64,000 nucleotides of DNA, from positions 262,501 to 326,500 of the forward strand of contig JAIGNY010000872.1 in NCBI GenBank assembly GCA_020152595.1. Reading direction: 5' to 3'. Made by a program: the position numbers and the translations under genes. Positions 1 through 14,000 of the stretch are shown in pieces (positions within the stretch are counted from its first letter, which is position 1; each line of letters begins with the position of its first letter). The notes under the pieces were generated by a model. That model was not told the origin of the DNA. It made no database searches and saw only the letters and a program-made list of their open reading frames with translations. Source of the DNA: Chiridota heheva. Its lineage: Eukaryota > Echinodermata > Holothuroidea > Apodida > Chiridotidae.

Positions 1-654
1 ATACTCGGCCAGAAACATTTCAAAACTACGCCACCACCACCAGGAAGTTCTGAAATATTAGTCCTCTCAAAAATGGCCGCTTTTCTTGAAGCATGCAGAA
101 TATTAGCTTTGTTAAAACCTTTTTCTGTTTATTTATTATGCAATATTTTTTCTTTCTTGCAAAATTTATTTGACTCATCAGGTAATATTTACATGTAAAT
201 GTACTGATTGTCACGATTCAAGTGTTTTTGGTCGATGAAACGGGCCTTGATTGCGTGATTTAAAGCCTTATGGCCTAACGTTAGGCCTATTGTTAGTTTC
301 ACTGTTTACTGCTGCACATTCGCGGTGCATTTTACAAGTTAGATTACTCAGTTTTCGTAAATTAAAGTGCATAATATCCCCATTCATTGGTGATTACTGC
401 GCATTTGTGATTCGCACATTTAAAAAAGATTATGCTAATTGAGTTTACAGTTTGTAAAAATCATTGATTGGAATTTTGTCAATAATGTGTATGTGATTTG
501 AATCATGAATATTGATTTTCAACGGCAAGACACTAGGCCTATAATGTATGAAAACGACATTACTCGCAATGAAGTATTTAGTAAACGTTTACAAGATTTG
601 CGAGCGTAGCTTAGTACACGCTAAACGGTCACAGCTCTAATATATATATAAATA

Positions 655-693
<39 letters not shown>

Positions 694-1719
694 CTGAGAC
701 TAAAAATGAGGAAGACGTTGCTTAATATTACTATGGTTTACTTAAGCTTTTGGTCTTATAATGGCTATAGACCCCTAGGCCTAAGTTTACTTCATTTGTT
801 TGGATAATTGGCGTGCATAGGAAGGACTAACCATAAAATTAAAAATAACTTAGGTTCACCCGCAGATTGAGGAGGTCGAACATCCAGTAATGTTGTGGTG
901 CACGGCGACGTAACAATGCTCGTTTGACGATCTTGAACTTGAGTCGAGGCGGAAAACAAACAGTCAGTTGTCATTGCAGTCAATGGGAGGAAAATCTATA
1001 TTTTGTCAATTTGCTAAAAATACCCAACAGAATATATTTTTCCTAACAAATATTGTGTATTAGATAATAGTTTCCAATATATATGAGTACCATTAATTTT
1101 CGCTGACAGGCTATGGCAACGCAAGTTTTCCTAAAAAATAACCCATTGACTGTAATGATAGTTTCCCCTTCAGCTTGGCAAAACAGTGCTGCGCCCGTAC
1201 ACGGTTACGTCGAACCGACCCCCTCAATCAGTAAAAAACAGCAATCACACGTCAGCAAGCAGAAACGGGTTAAAATGAAAGAAATGGTTTCATCTGACTC
1301 TAAGCTAGGCATAAATACAAATTAAAACCTAAGGCTAAAGTATAACCTAGGATGTTACGACATTATCTAAAGTTAGGCCTAACATTATGTGTGTTAGGCT
1401 AGGGCCTACATAAAAAATTGTCAATTCATTGTTATGATCGGAAAAATTAACAAGTAAAACATCAATCAAAAGCCCCATAACGTCGGAGGATTATTAACCA
1501 ACTTCAATTTTATTCGTTTATGGAGTGTTGGGTTTATTCTTACCATACAATCGTGCTTTCCAGAACCATTTTTCACGATTAATAACACGTAAATATGCAC
1601 TAATGTTAGGCCAGTCCAGTACAGTAAACTAAAAGCCGACTGTCCGACTGTAATTATACTTTTTTTTTTGTTTCTTACAGAAGACGTGATTGGTTTTTAG
1701 TTTATTATTCTCAACATGT
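1..1719. other. 5' flank without recognised gene, rich in TAGGCCTA
   Basis: AT-rich sequence with a short (TA)n run at about 641-690 and several TAGGCCTA or AGGCCTA motifs (around 281, 776 and 1374). The open frames of 60-70 codons on both strands have no recognisable family. Confidence 0.5.
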
Positions 1720-1825
1720 AAACTAATCGCATGCGCTGGGAAAAAGAAAGGCGGAGCGAGCTTCAAGAGCCTTTATTGACCCGGAAGCAATATTTGTGAA
1801 TGTTCGTGTTGTTTCCTGTAAGGTC
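1720..1825 (+). promoter_or_regulatory. Candidate DCAF10 promoter core and untranslated first exon
   Basis: Within an AT-rich flank this short stretch has GCATGCGC (NRF1-like) near 1730, a GC-richer patch with GGCGGAGCGAGC near 1751, and ACCCGGAAGC (ETS/GABP-like) near 1779. A possible donor CCT|GTAAGG follows at 1818. An untranslated first exon is required because the first coding exon at 4859 has an acceptor and an upstream in-frame stop. NRF1 and ETS sites are typical of housekeeping promoters. The position is inference; no TATA box is evident. Confidence 0.3.
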
Positions 1826-3600
1826 GATTACTACTGTCATGTATACGTTAGGCTGTGTTAGGTTAGGCCTAGCTAAATGTCTGACAACTGCAGAACTGTT
1901 TAACTTCGTTAGTCTATTACTATTAGTTAGGATAGTGCTTAGGCTCTCTTGGTTTAAGTATCACTGTATCAACGCAACGGTGCCTGCAGGCCCTATCTGT
2001 TGTACCTTTTTATCATTATTTTATACAGGTTTCATGAGCTACTGATATCTGCGAATCATGCCGAAAATACTAACCACTTAAATACCTAGCTGGTACTAGG
2101 GCCTAGGCCTATTGGTAGTCTACTACAACTTGTACAAGTTCAAGTAGTACTAGAACTACAACAAGCTTGAAACTTGGTTTAGCGGACTTTTCGAGTGTGA
2201 CAATGGATGGACAAAGACTGATGAGTGATGTTTGCATAGCCTAAGTTAAATGATAATAGGTCAGTGGCAGTAGGCCTAGGCAGTAATTCATAATTTACTG
2301 ACTGTTAATAAAAGTTAATGATAATGATACATAGCCTAGCTTACCTTAGGCTAAGTCCCTTGCTAAGTAAACAAGCATGAAAGAGAAATTGGTTTCTAGT
2401 ACTAAGTAGTAATAGATGGTATAACAATACAGCCTCAGGTTCACTTCAGAGTAACTTAAGGCCTATACCTTGCTGCCGGCAGCAAAGTCGCTGTTCCATT
2501 GATACTTACTATTATCATATATGATTATGAATATGCATTGTTCTTTAATTAAGATTAGGCCTAGTAGTAGTAGTAGTAGTACGCGACTTCGCTGCCCAGC
2601 CAGGAATACTGCTAGTTGTTATACCCATCTCTCAGTACGGGTTGGGATTGCCAGGTTGTTATAAATTTGGTGCAATTCCTATGTTTTTTTTTAATTCACA
2701 CGTGTAGAAAATTGATGATTGAAAAATAAGTCTTAATAGTACACTTATCAAAAAAAAACTTTTCCTGAATCTTTACCTATTTAGCACTATGACAGGATAA
2801 AGTTCTCCGAGATTCATATTTTGGTTGCCATTTTCTTAGTCACTGCACGTTTGTGATTTATTATTCAACATCCGCAAATAAGTTCTAGGATGTTCTACTA
2901 AACTGTAGTTGGATTTTTCGCTGACAACATTTGTTTTTGTCATATAATTTGATTAAATGGTTTTGGTGAAAAAAGCTGTGTGCGAAAACAAATAAATAAA
3001 ACATCAAGAAATGTTTAGATTAATAATTGTACTTTAAAAGCATTATCTTAATTTTTGTCCTCAAATAATCTAAAACATATTATTCCTGCTAAAATGTTAT
3101 AGCCCTAGTGACAGTGTTTTGAACTTTGACTCTGCAGAGCTCAGACGATTTTTACGGAAAGAAAAAGTAGTCCAAAGTTCAAGTATCTAAATTCACCTTA
3201 AAAACAGTTTTTGAAGACATGGATGGTCATCAATCATCGATTTTAATAATTGTGGCAAAAAAAAAGGAAAATGGTTTTGTTTTCATAAAGATCTTAAAAG
3301 TGAGATTTTCCTATACTTTTAACACCTCGCTTAAAGCAGTACAGGAGGGTATAGGATTTTGTAGTACCCGCGGACGGTTAGCCATCACCAACGGCACCCT
3401 CCACAGCTGGCATCAGTACTACAGGGAGTACTAGATTACTGCATGGGAGCCATAAGATTACACTTATGGTTCTTAATAATTCATTCTTAAATAATTTATT
3501 TGCACGATTCACGTTGGAAGTTCCTGAGTCAGGGGTATTTTTGAGAGTAAAGCTGCATTATATAGTTTAATCCAAGGGGCCTAAATAACATATAAAGCCA
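1826..3600 (+). other. DCAF10 5' UTR intron, first part, no recognised element
   Basis: Unique-looking intron sequence, again with TAGGCCTA motifs (2100, 2272, 2556) and a short (TAG)n run near 2565. The intron extends to 4858 if the proposed first exon is right. Positions 4013-4858 also show no recognised element. Confidence 0.4.
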
Positions 3601-3633
3601 ATTAAAATCTAAACATACAAAGCCAAAAGCCAA

Positions 3634-4012
3634 AGCCAATCTCCATCAAGCATATATCCTCTTAACCTCTCCCCTATACTTGAACTCCAGGTCTCTTCTC
3701 TCCCCACCACCTCAATCTCAGATCTCTTCAAAGAAAATCCTTTCTCCAACATTATAAACTTCCTCTGCAACAACAACCTTTTCCCACCATATCTAATCTA
3801 CCTTTCTCCTCCTACACCTTACCTCATACACCCCTTTCTTTTCACCTTATTTTTTTCTCTCCCAAATTCACCTTATTTTCCCCCTTTTCTTCTTCTCAAA
3901 CCTTCATCTTCTCTCTGCCCGAACTCTGACACCTTAATTTTTTGACACTCAGCACATTTGACTCTGACTGTCGCGGTGCCGCTAGTTATCAACAAACTAA
4001 ACCAAACAAAAC
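3634..4012 (-). repeat. ~400 bp unclassified interspersed repeat, copy 1
   Basis: This is a pyrimidine-rich block on the + strand that ends GCGGTGCCGC, then a stretch of CAAACTAAACC. Its reverse complement shares head and layout with copies near 59.9 and 63.5 kb and with the same-strand copy at 32.3 kb: GTTTGTTTG, a TTAACGGCACC-type core, then purine-rich AGG/GGA text. It has no pol III A or B box that I can see, so it may be a SINE of another type or a non-autonomous DNA element. It is the most diverged of the four. Confidence 0.55.
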
Positions 4013-4858
4013 CAATTGGAATCTGGGAATCATGTGCACCCACTTTTGCATTTATTGTTAAGATGACTCTAATTTTACATTACAATTAAACCCCCAAACT
4101 TATGTCAAATAAGTTATGTTGACCAAAAAGTATTAAAAAGACTGATCATTGAATAGTGCCCTATCATGTATTACCGAGGCATCGAGCCATGATATTTGAT
4201 GGGGAGGGAGTGGGGTGGTTTCCACAGTAAATTTTCCAATTTCACATGAATTAAATGAGGGTTACGAGATTTGTTGCCTCGTTGCACCCCCCTCCCTATG
4301 GGCCTGTTAACTGTCCAAGGTTTTATATTTGAAAGTGCTGCTACTGCAGTGTTAGGACTATTTTATGCAATGGGCAGTTCTAGTAAATATATGTACAGGG
4401 GGGTTTGGTCCAGTCTGGAATACACATATGTTACGCTGAAGATCTTCGGCATGGAGCTTGATTAATTTGAAAGATTTTGGCATATTTTCTTCCCAATTTA
4501 TTAATAAATACATTAAATATACTGTTATGCCGGAACCATTGACGTAAAGAAGAAATGTTTTAAAATTCTGTGGCATAAATCTTTGGTGTGGAGAAAACTA
4601 AGTTTTGTAGGGGTCAGTGACATCTCCTCCCCCCTGGAATCCCAATCCTGCTGAACTCCAATCCGAATCCTCCATCCCACCCCTCCCCCCCTCCTTTCCG
4701 AATCCTAATCCGATATGTCACTGAACCCCTGTGCTCATATTTTCTGGAACTGCTCAATCTGTTGTGTACAATAAAATCTTTGGTTTACAATCACCCATTT
4801 TTATTGTAATTTTCCATTCAATTCTTCATTATTCAAATTTTTGTTCTTTACATTTCAG

Positions 4859-5048
4859 TTGTAGTACAGTGAATACTGAAAATGAAAACTGAAGCTGAAA
4901 ATGCGTACTCGTTCGGATCTTCTCCAGCAAGATCTGTCCCGTCAACAAGCTCACTATTCATGTGGAGACGTAGCCAACAAACTGGCTTCCATAAGTCCAG
5001 TAGGTGGCCGTATTTTAAAAAGTTGCACTCAACTGCATGCAGAGAAAG
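4859..5048 (+). CDS. DCAF10: DCAF10 first coding exon with start codon (coding from 4882)
   Basis: A polypyrimidine tract and CAG precede 4859, and the exon ends CAGAGAAAG before GTAAAT at 5049. The ATG at 4882 is chosen because an in-frame TGA lies just upstream at 4870-4872 within the same exon, so translation cannot start earlier in this frame. It encodes residues 1-55, rich in Ser, Arg and aromatics ([15 protein letters not shown]), ahead of the propeller. This resembles the basic W/R stretch before the first blade in vertebrate DCAF10 but lacks its long Pro/Ala-rich extension. Phase at the end is 2 bases (AG), completed by G of the next exon to give Arg. Confidence 0.75.
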
Positions 5049-8000
5049 GTAAATTAACAAGTTTCATGCTGGTCTTTTTTGAAAGGATATCCGTATATAG
5101 TCACAAACTTCAATGATAGAAGACAATTGAAGAAACTTTGTTCTTTTGATTAAAACTGTATTTGTAAATGATCATTTATGGAAATGTTCCATTGATTATT
5201 TCAATATTGTACCGTAATATCAGTTTTAAAAATCCATGTCTTTTACAGTGTCGGTAGATTTTAATTGATGGTGTGATGTATATCCAAAGACTGACAAAAT
5301 GTACTGCTCTTTTTCAAAGAATTAAGGCAGGGGATTAAAGATGTCAGCTGGTTCTCACATCACAAATTGCAGTTGACTCTACTTCAAATCAGTGTTTACA
5401 TTAAGTCATTAAGACACAAAATTGGGAGACCCTGAAGTGCCCATATCTTTCCACACAGAAGGAACTTATGGCTCATGAGTAGCATTTTATGATAAACTTG
5501 GGACAGATATTAATCACTATCACTTGGATGTCTATATGCCATTGGTTGTCTTACTTAATTGGTGTGTGAGTAACACAATTTTTGGGCATGGGTTTCTGAA
5601 TTTGATCCATTATGATAAGATTCGTACCAAACCAAGTATGCAAGAAAGGTATCAAGAATAGGGCATTTACCGTGACAGTCTAAACATCTACGGGAGGCGA
5701 GCCAACTTTTGGTACGCGGCATGCCGCTAATCCCACAAAACTGCTGGATTTTTTTTCTATTTATGATGGATTAAAAGCACCCATAAAACATGGTTCAGTG
5801 AAGCCATTGTACCAACACACATTCCTGCATAACAATAGGAACAATGCCTCAGCGATATTGCGCAGGATATCGCTGGTAATCTTGTTGGAAAGTTCCTCCA
5901 ACCATGAAGCTAATAATAGCTCCATGCTCCAAATGAAAAAAGAATGATACACAATTACATTAATCTTATTTCGGCAATGGGATGGAATTGTGAAGGTCAA
6001 GTACTCAGAATAAAAAGAAAGAAAAAGAACATTATTGCTCATAATGTGTTCCGCGAAAAGTAATATGTTTAAAACAAGTTACAATTAATATCGTGACAAA
6101 TAATATCGTGATTCAACTAACCAACTCCTGTCTTAGTTGATAGTTGCGTCTTGCTAAAATGCATCGGTTTTTAAACTGGGGAAAAACTGAAAAAGAATGA
6201 GTCCTCAAATGTGTCTCCTGGCTTTGATTTTGTGGTGATAATGTTATTGATCTTTCATCAAAAAAAATATGTAAAAAAACTATTTCAAAATATCTTTTAA
6301 TAAGTTAAATTTTAAGTCTTTTTTTTGTATCATTCACAACGGGGACATTTCAAGAATCGATAAATCATGACCAAATAATGTTTCCCATTTTCATTTTTGT
6401 GTATGTGTTTCTTATGTTAGGCCTACATGTTTGTAGGCCTACGTGTTTGTTCAATTTTTCATGGATTGATGACTGTTCAATGTTTTAGTCAAAATCGGGA
6501 ATTTTAAACTTTGGTTCATTTTAAGCCTATTTTTATTTGTGTACAGAAATTTTATGAAACAAAATGAAACAAAGTGACTGAAAAAAACAAACAAAAAAAC
6601 ATACTCAATTTTGCCGATTTTATTCCAAATTTATTCCAATATTCATGTACTTAAATTAAATGTTCCTTCAAAAATAATTATTATTATTAGTAATATTGAT
6701 CGTAAAATCCCTCACGGATAACGGTCCAAGCTTAACAAAATTCCTATTGCCCCTGGTATGTAAATGAAATACCCCTACACTATTAACAGGTAGATCCTTG
6801 TGAAAACAGCTCTCCCCCAGTCTTTGTTGCATTTGGTAATAAAATTTACTGATAAAAAATGAAGACTATGAAGTAATATGGCAAATTGGTATGCACCATA
6901 GAAAGGTTGAATGGAAATAAACTCTGATCGGCAACTTTCTTAATTCACTAGCATTCCTGCAAACTTTGCATGCACAGCTCTCTGTTATCTCGGAACATAA
7001 AATGAAAGCTTTTAAACAAAACCCAGTTTTCTTGGGAACTGGCCCCAGTAAACCCACATAATTATTGTTCAACGACGCTTGTTCAGAGATATCATATTTC
7101 ATTGACACTTCGAGTAAACATTCCAAAACCCAATTCTGACTGGGTGATTTATGACCTTGCCCAGGTGGTGGCCTACTTATTATCAACGACAGTGGTTTGT
7201 TGAAAGATTCAATTATGAAAAACCAAAACAAAAGACACATTCCAATAGATGACGGAGACACCTAGCTAAACATTTTGTGAAATGTATAAATGACTAAGAG
7301 TTTAAGAGGCGCAGGACTTTTAGGGATTCAAACAAATCCAGAAGATTGGAAGGGAGAAGACTAAATCATGCATAAACAAAGGGATGCATGCCCACTCCAA
7401 TTTTCAATAATCTAAAATATCCTTTCAAGCAGCAAAAGAGAAGTCCTCACATAAGAACTCAGACCCTCCCCATCCTATACATCAACCAACATATGCACAA
7501 ATAAAGGAGTATGCCGCCACCCCAATTTTAATAATCTGATATTTTGAAAGGTCTTTTCATGCATGCAAACATGCAAAAGAAAAGATCTCACATGAGAAAT
7601 ACCCCCTCCCCTCCCCATCTCCCTCCCCTTCTCCCTCCCCTTCTCCCTCCCCTTCTCCCTCCCCTTCTCCCTCCCCTTCTCCCTCCCCTTCTCCCTCCCC
7701 TTCTCCCTCCCCTTCTCCCTCCCCTCTCCCTCCCCTGCTCCCTCCCCTGCTACCTCCCCTTCTCCTCCCCTTCTCCTCCCCTCTCCCCCCCCTGCTCCCT
7801 CCTTTCTCCCCCCACCTTCTCCCTCCCCTTCTCCTCTCCTTCTCCCTCCCCCTTCTGCCCCCCCTTCTCCTTTTCTCCCCCCTTCCCCCTCCCTCCCCTC
7901 TCCTCTCCCCCTTCCCCTCCCCTGCTCTCCTTTTCTCCCCACCTTCTCCCCTCCCTTCTCCCCTCCCCTTCTCCCTCCCCTTCTCCCTCCCCTGCTCCCC

Positions 8001-11000
8001 CTCCCCCCCTCCCCTTCTCCCTCCTCCTTCTCCCTCCCCTTCTCCCTCCCCTGCTCCCCTCCTTTTCTCCCCACCTTCTCCCTCCCCTTCTCCCCTCTCC
8101 TTCTCCCCTCCCCTCTCCCTCCCCTGCTCCCTCCTTTTCTCCCCCACCTTCTCCCTCCCCTTCTCCCTCTCCCTTCTCCCTCCCCTTCTCCCCTCCCCTG
8201 CTCCCCCCTTTTCTCCCCACCTTCTCCCTCCCCTTCTCCCTCCCCTTCTCCCCTTCTCCCTCCCCTTCATCCTCCCTTCTTCCTCCCCTGCTTCCTCCCC
8301 TGCTCCCTCCCCTGCTACCTCCCTTCTCCCTCTCCTTCTCCCTCCCCTTCTGCTTCTCCTCCCTTTCTCCTTCTCCTTCTAGACTTATTTTTCTGAAAAC
8401 AAATTAAGTAAAAGGGAGAGGGACAAGTTCATTTACCAATTTATATTTTCATTAATGAGAATTCCCCACCCCAGATTTAATTATCTAGCAATCCAAATTT
8501 GTCCCTTCAAGCTTGCTCAAGGGGATCATATCGAAATACCAACCCTTCCACCCACCTATAGCCATTTACTCTCCCACCTATAGCCATTTACTCCCCCTCC
8601 CCATAATGAAAAACCAACCATTCCACCCACCTGTAGCCGCTTTACTCCCCCTTCCCTTTCCCCACCATTCCTACCTGTTAGACTTCAAATATCTGGAAGA
8701 CCCTTCCCTTTCCCCCACCATTCCTACTTTAGTTGATGCGGTTAGACTTCAAATATCTGGAAGACCCTTCCCTTTCCCCCACCATTCCTACTTTAGTTGA
8801 TGCGGTTAGACTTCAAATATTTGGAAGACAAAAATGTTTAAAAATGAGGAGGGGGCAGACCATTTAACCCCTGTTAGTATTTCCCTTTAAATGTGTCAAT
8901 CTTAATTTTGAACTTGATCATGCCTTAATTTTGTAAACAAAACTGTTCAGGATGCCTGGGATGGGGCTGAGGCATTATTTATGATTACTTAAAAGTTTGC
9001 TGTTTTGTTTTTGCAATATGTGCGGGAAAAACATTTGAGTGATTTGATTCAGCACCTTTAAAGAAGCCTTGTAAAAGATTTTTTCACACGATCATAGAGA
9101 AATTATAACAAACTTCTGGTCTAAAATTTGTGATACACATTCGCTCAACTCACTTGTGTCTGCATGGTTTTGTTACAGTTCTGTAGTTTTGAAAATAGAA
9201 TTTGATGAATATTTGGATTTTATGGATACTTTTTAACAATGGAAGTCACGTGTATTTTCAACACAAGGAGCAAAGATTTTTTCGCCGGAATTTTTTGGCG
9301 GTTTTCTTTCTTGTTTTACTTTATTTGTTTATGGAATAAAACCAAAAATTATGTTTTCGTTTCTTATTACGTTATTAACTTTCTTGATATTTGAAGGAGA
9401 GATTTCAGGACTTAATTTTACCCGAGTTCTTGAAATAGATATATTTCAGAATAAAACATGGAATCTGAGTAAGTTGATCTTGCTTGTACTTTTATTTCGC
9501 AGATCCTTTGCTTTTATTTTGCTGATCCTTTGCTTTTCTTTTTATTTATTCGGTTTGTATTTTGTTTTGGGCCGCAACGACAGCAGGGGCCATGGTTCCC
9601 ATTTTTTAAGTAGTAATTTTTGTTTGTTGGAAGTTCAGTTTAATTTAAATAGTTTAATCTCAATAATGAACGCAATCTTTGTAATAGGCCTCTAAATGGA
9701 GGATACTTCCCCGCCCTGGGAATATTCCATGATGCTAAACGATGGTGTGGCATACAAAAAATCTGAACGAAATTAGTTTGAAAAAAAACAACAACAACCA
9801 GCATAATGAAGTCAATATATTAAGATAATATAGAAAAAGTACATACAAGTTTTTATGGAAATTTATTTCCAGAACAAAAAAGATGCATGGTGTAGGCCTA
9901 AAGCCCTGGAGTCCTTCAAGAAGTAGAATAGTTTTTCTTCCCTCTGCTTCATTACAACAACAGAACTAGAATAAACTAAAACATGTTCCGTGAAGTGGAT
10001 ACAATTTTACATGATTTTCATGACTAAATCAGGGATATGTCACTTTTATATCTAAAATAAATCGTGTCTGTTATAATTACTGAAGTAATGGCCTTTCATC
10101 ACTTGCCTTGTTCAGTTGACCACAAATTCTGCTAGTCTCAAAATGTAAATGGACTACGATATTTGGGGAAGAATTTCAGGAATATTTCGACCACAGTTTT
10201 ATTGAATTCTAATCACAATCGTGCCTAGTTTTTATTCCCCGTTACAAGTAACAGTTATACCCAAAAATATCTAAAATAACTCGTGTCTCTTATAATTATC
10301 GAAGTAACTCGTGTCTGTTATAATTATCGAAGTAACGGCCTTTCATCACTTGCCTTGTTCAGTTGACCAGAAATTCTGCTATTCTCAAAATGTAAATGGA
10401 CTACGATATTTGGGAAAGAATTTCAGGAGTATTTGGACCACTGTTTCATTGAATTCTAATCACAATCGTGCCTAGTTTTTAATCCCCGTTACAGGTAACA
10501 GTTATACCCACAAATATTGTACATGATAAGAACATTATTAAACTTCAAATTCACTCTCATTTTCATGTAACATTACCGCGAGATTCTCCACGATCTCACA
10601 GTGAATAGGGGCTATTGTATTCAGCACACAATGGATGGAAGTTAATGAGCAGTCTCTGCCTAAGTGCATTTGGGTGTTTTAATGCACGTGACTCCACGGA
10701 AAAACAATTTCTTTTGTTCACACGGCCTGGCGCTGTGGCTTCAAAAAGAATGCAAAAACCTGCATACCTTGAGTTGGCTATGCTACCTTAGCGGGTTGTT
10801 TGTTTACTGATAAGTTTAATTGAGCAAGGTTACCAATACATTTCAGTTATCTTTATTGTTCTCTTTTTCTTGTAGGTATATGCAAGAGTTAAGAAGTCAG
10901 GTCTACCTATTTCTGTCAGAAGCAGCACTGTCAGAAGTCTGTATGGAGTGGGGTTATGGTGCAGTTTTCAACCTGGAATTCTCATTAGATGGGTAAAGAC

Positions 11001-14000
11001 CATGCATGCTAGTACCACATACAGTAGCAAACTTCACACTTCAATGCAACCATTTTTGTTTTCTTTTTTTCCTCCAAAACAAATCTCATTTTGTCTCTGG
11101 AGTTTTGGTTAATATGGCCAGTACACAGCAATGATAGGCATCTACATGTGAATCTCATTTATCCAAAGTTTTGGTTTATCTTAATTTCAAGGAATTATTT
11201 TAGGTGCAAAATTGATGACATTAAATTTAGAGTATTACCAAGATATTTATAGAATTCTGTCATGATGAAAATCTGTTGCAATAGATTTTCAGTCCAAAAT
11301 CCTCAAATACTACAAGGTTGAACAAAAGCATCACTCATCAATAAACAAACAAAACCTTCACTGTTAAATACCATCCTACTTGTATATCATTACTTCAAGC
11401 CAGACACATTGAGCACAGGGGAATACTTTTGTCCTTGTGTTGAGTGTGAAAGTCAGTGCATCTGCAGTGAAATTTGTTTACTATAAGTGTCAGATTATGA
11501 CCATGGAAAGTGAGGTAAAGTGTGTGGAAATCCCTGGTGTAATTGCTAATTGCTTGTGCTGGATTGTGGTTTCTGTTGTGAGTAATATAGACCCCAATAG
11601 ATTTGAGATTTTGTCGGGGCTTAAAACACAAAATGTATTGCAAGGTTTAGACTTTATGGTTGATTCTGTGCTTCAAATTGAGCTGTAAATGATGTCCAAT
11701 GCAAACATCTCTAATCTTTAATCACAATGGTGGTTCAGGGTACAACCAAGTTTTTTAGTCAAATACAGCTGCATATCTTGAACTATAATGGCAAGAGAAT
11801 TAAAAACGTAGGATTTACAAAATTAAATGAGCTTATTTAACTGATGATGGAGCTGGAAAAAATTGTTCTATTCCGGTGGTTTATAATCGCAGAAAAATTG
11901 GAAATTTGTGGGAAGACAGAAAAAAATGGGGAAAAAAAACATAAGAAATGATTATTATTTTGTTACTTTTCTTAAGTAACAGGAGTATATGTGGTAAATA
12001 TGTGATTGTTATTCTTTTACTTTTCTTAAGTAAACAACAGTATATGTGGTAAATATGTGCACTAGAAGTGTTCCCTTATGTAATTGTGCAATGAAAAGTA
12101 CATGAAATTGCAAAAGAGGCAAGCATATAAAGATGTATTTATTACTTTTTTTTGTGGCAAGATTTTTGACACCTTTATTTAGAACCGTGGGAAATTTTAT
12201 AATTAATTCCAACTCTGACTGATGACATTATCAATATGATTAATTTGTTGAATATTAAGGCCTGAAGGGAAAACAAATGTGAAGTGGTCAAATTTCAACC
12301 CTTTTGGTGGGATTTATTATTATTTTGTGGCTTGTCAGGCAATCGTACTATATTGCCTATAGCTGCAGCTCTTCAAAGGAATATTCCCATGGTTTTTGGT
12401 AACATTCCTATGTATTTTTATTCGCATGCGAAGCATTTATGCAAACCTATGTAATGGCAATTACGTCCGTCTGGCCGTCCACAGATTTGTCCTGAGATTT
12501 CCTCAGAAATGTTAAAGTTTTTTGAGAATTCCTCAGAAAATGTTAAAGTTTCTTTAGAGTTCCTCAGAAAAAGTTAGAGTTTCTTCAGATATCCTTATGG
12601 AAGGTTAGAATTTCCTTATAAAATGTTAAAGTTTTTCAGAGATACTTAAGACAGGATTAAAGACTAGTTCCTTAAAAAGTCTACATTACATTTGATATTT
12701 TATTATTAGATAACTGTAAAATTATATAACTTTCAAATATTCTTCAGAGATTGTCAAGTCTCTCTTGTAGCATTTGAGATTTAAAATCCTTAAAATTCTT
12801 TAAAATATTTGGGCACCAACAGTTATATCAGGCATGATTTTTTATACTCCACCTTTATTATTGGGCTCATTTGCATAAAGTTGCTACAGTATATGACCTG
12901 ACCAGACTTTTTTATTTAGTATGCTTAGTCAGGGAGTGTGACAGAATGTGATTGCATATAAACACAGGGAGGGATGCCATGTGGGACATGGATGGGGGCC
13001 ATGAAGGACATATGATTTAATATTTACCATGTTTTATACACCAAGGGCTATATCAGGCATAATTATTTGACTCCACCTTTTTTTCTTATTTAACAACTGA
13101 TTTGCATATAAGATATCTTATAAACTGACACTTTAATACATAGTATGCATCTACCTACTGTGGTGTAGCGGTTATTATACCTGTCTACAGACCACGAGGC
13201 CCCGGGTTCAATCCTGGGGTGGGTAGACACGCCAGTGCACCACAACTGGTTATCAAAGGCCGTGGACATTGACTTGGTTGTCGATGTTATGTCTGTCCGC
13301 ACGTCGTACCTGTGTTCTCGTCGGTCGTATTAAAGCGTTTCGTGATAGCATTTGTACTATCATAACCGAATACGCAGGCGACGACCCCGTCATTGTAATT
13401 GTGTGTTCAACTCTCTCTCTCTCACATAGTATGCACACTCAGGGGCTGTGGTAGCTAGGATGAGACTTCTTATGGAGCTTATATGACTTAATATTTACCA
13501 TGTTGTATATACCAAGGACTATATCAGGCATTATTATTCGACTCCACCTTTTTTTTCTTATTCAACAACTCATTTGCATATAACTTATATGAACTGACAC
13601 TTTAATACATAGTATGCTCAATCAGGGACTGTGGTAGCTAGGATGAGACTTCTTATGGAGCTTATGGGATGTCATGTCAGACATAGGGTGGGATGCCATG
13701 TGGTACATGGGGTGGGATGCCATGTGGGACATGGGGTGGGATGCCATGTGGAACAGGGTGGAATGCCATGTAGGATATGTGGTGGAATGCCATGCAGGAC
13801 ATAGGGTGGATTGCCATGGGATGGAATGTCATGTAAGACATTGGATGATATGGGATGCTATGTGGGATGTGGCATCCCACCCCATTTCAACAAGTCATTT
13901 GCATATAAGTTATTATATAAACTGAAACTTTCATACATAGTATGCTCAATCAGGGACTGTGATAGCTAGGATGAGACTTCTTATGGAGCCTATAAGATGT

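Noticed and set aside
6866-7261. 131-codon frame on the - strand as a gene
   Set aside because: No recognisable family, no upstream or downstream exon, lies in a DCAF10 intron with intron-like composition.
7475-8407. Several 150-290 codon frames rich in Pro/Ser/Leu or Gly/Glu/Arg on both strands
   Set aside because: They are translations of the polypyrimidine minisatellite; open on both strands in several frames and without flanking gene structure.
13149-13230. tRNA gene (Asp/Glu-like head)
   Set aside because: The same head is joined to the same non-tRNA body at 38.74-39.02 kb, so it is a SINE.
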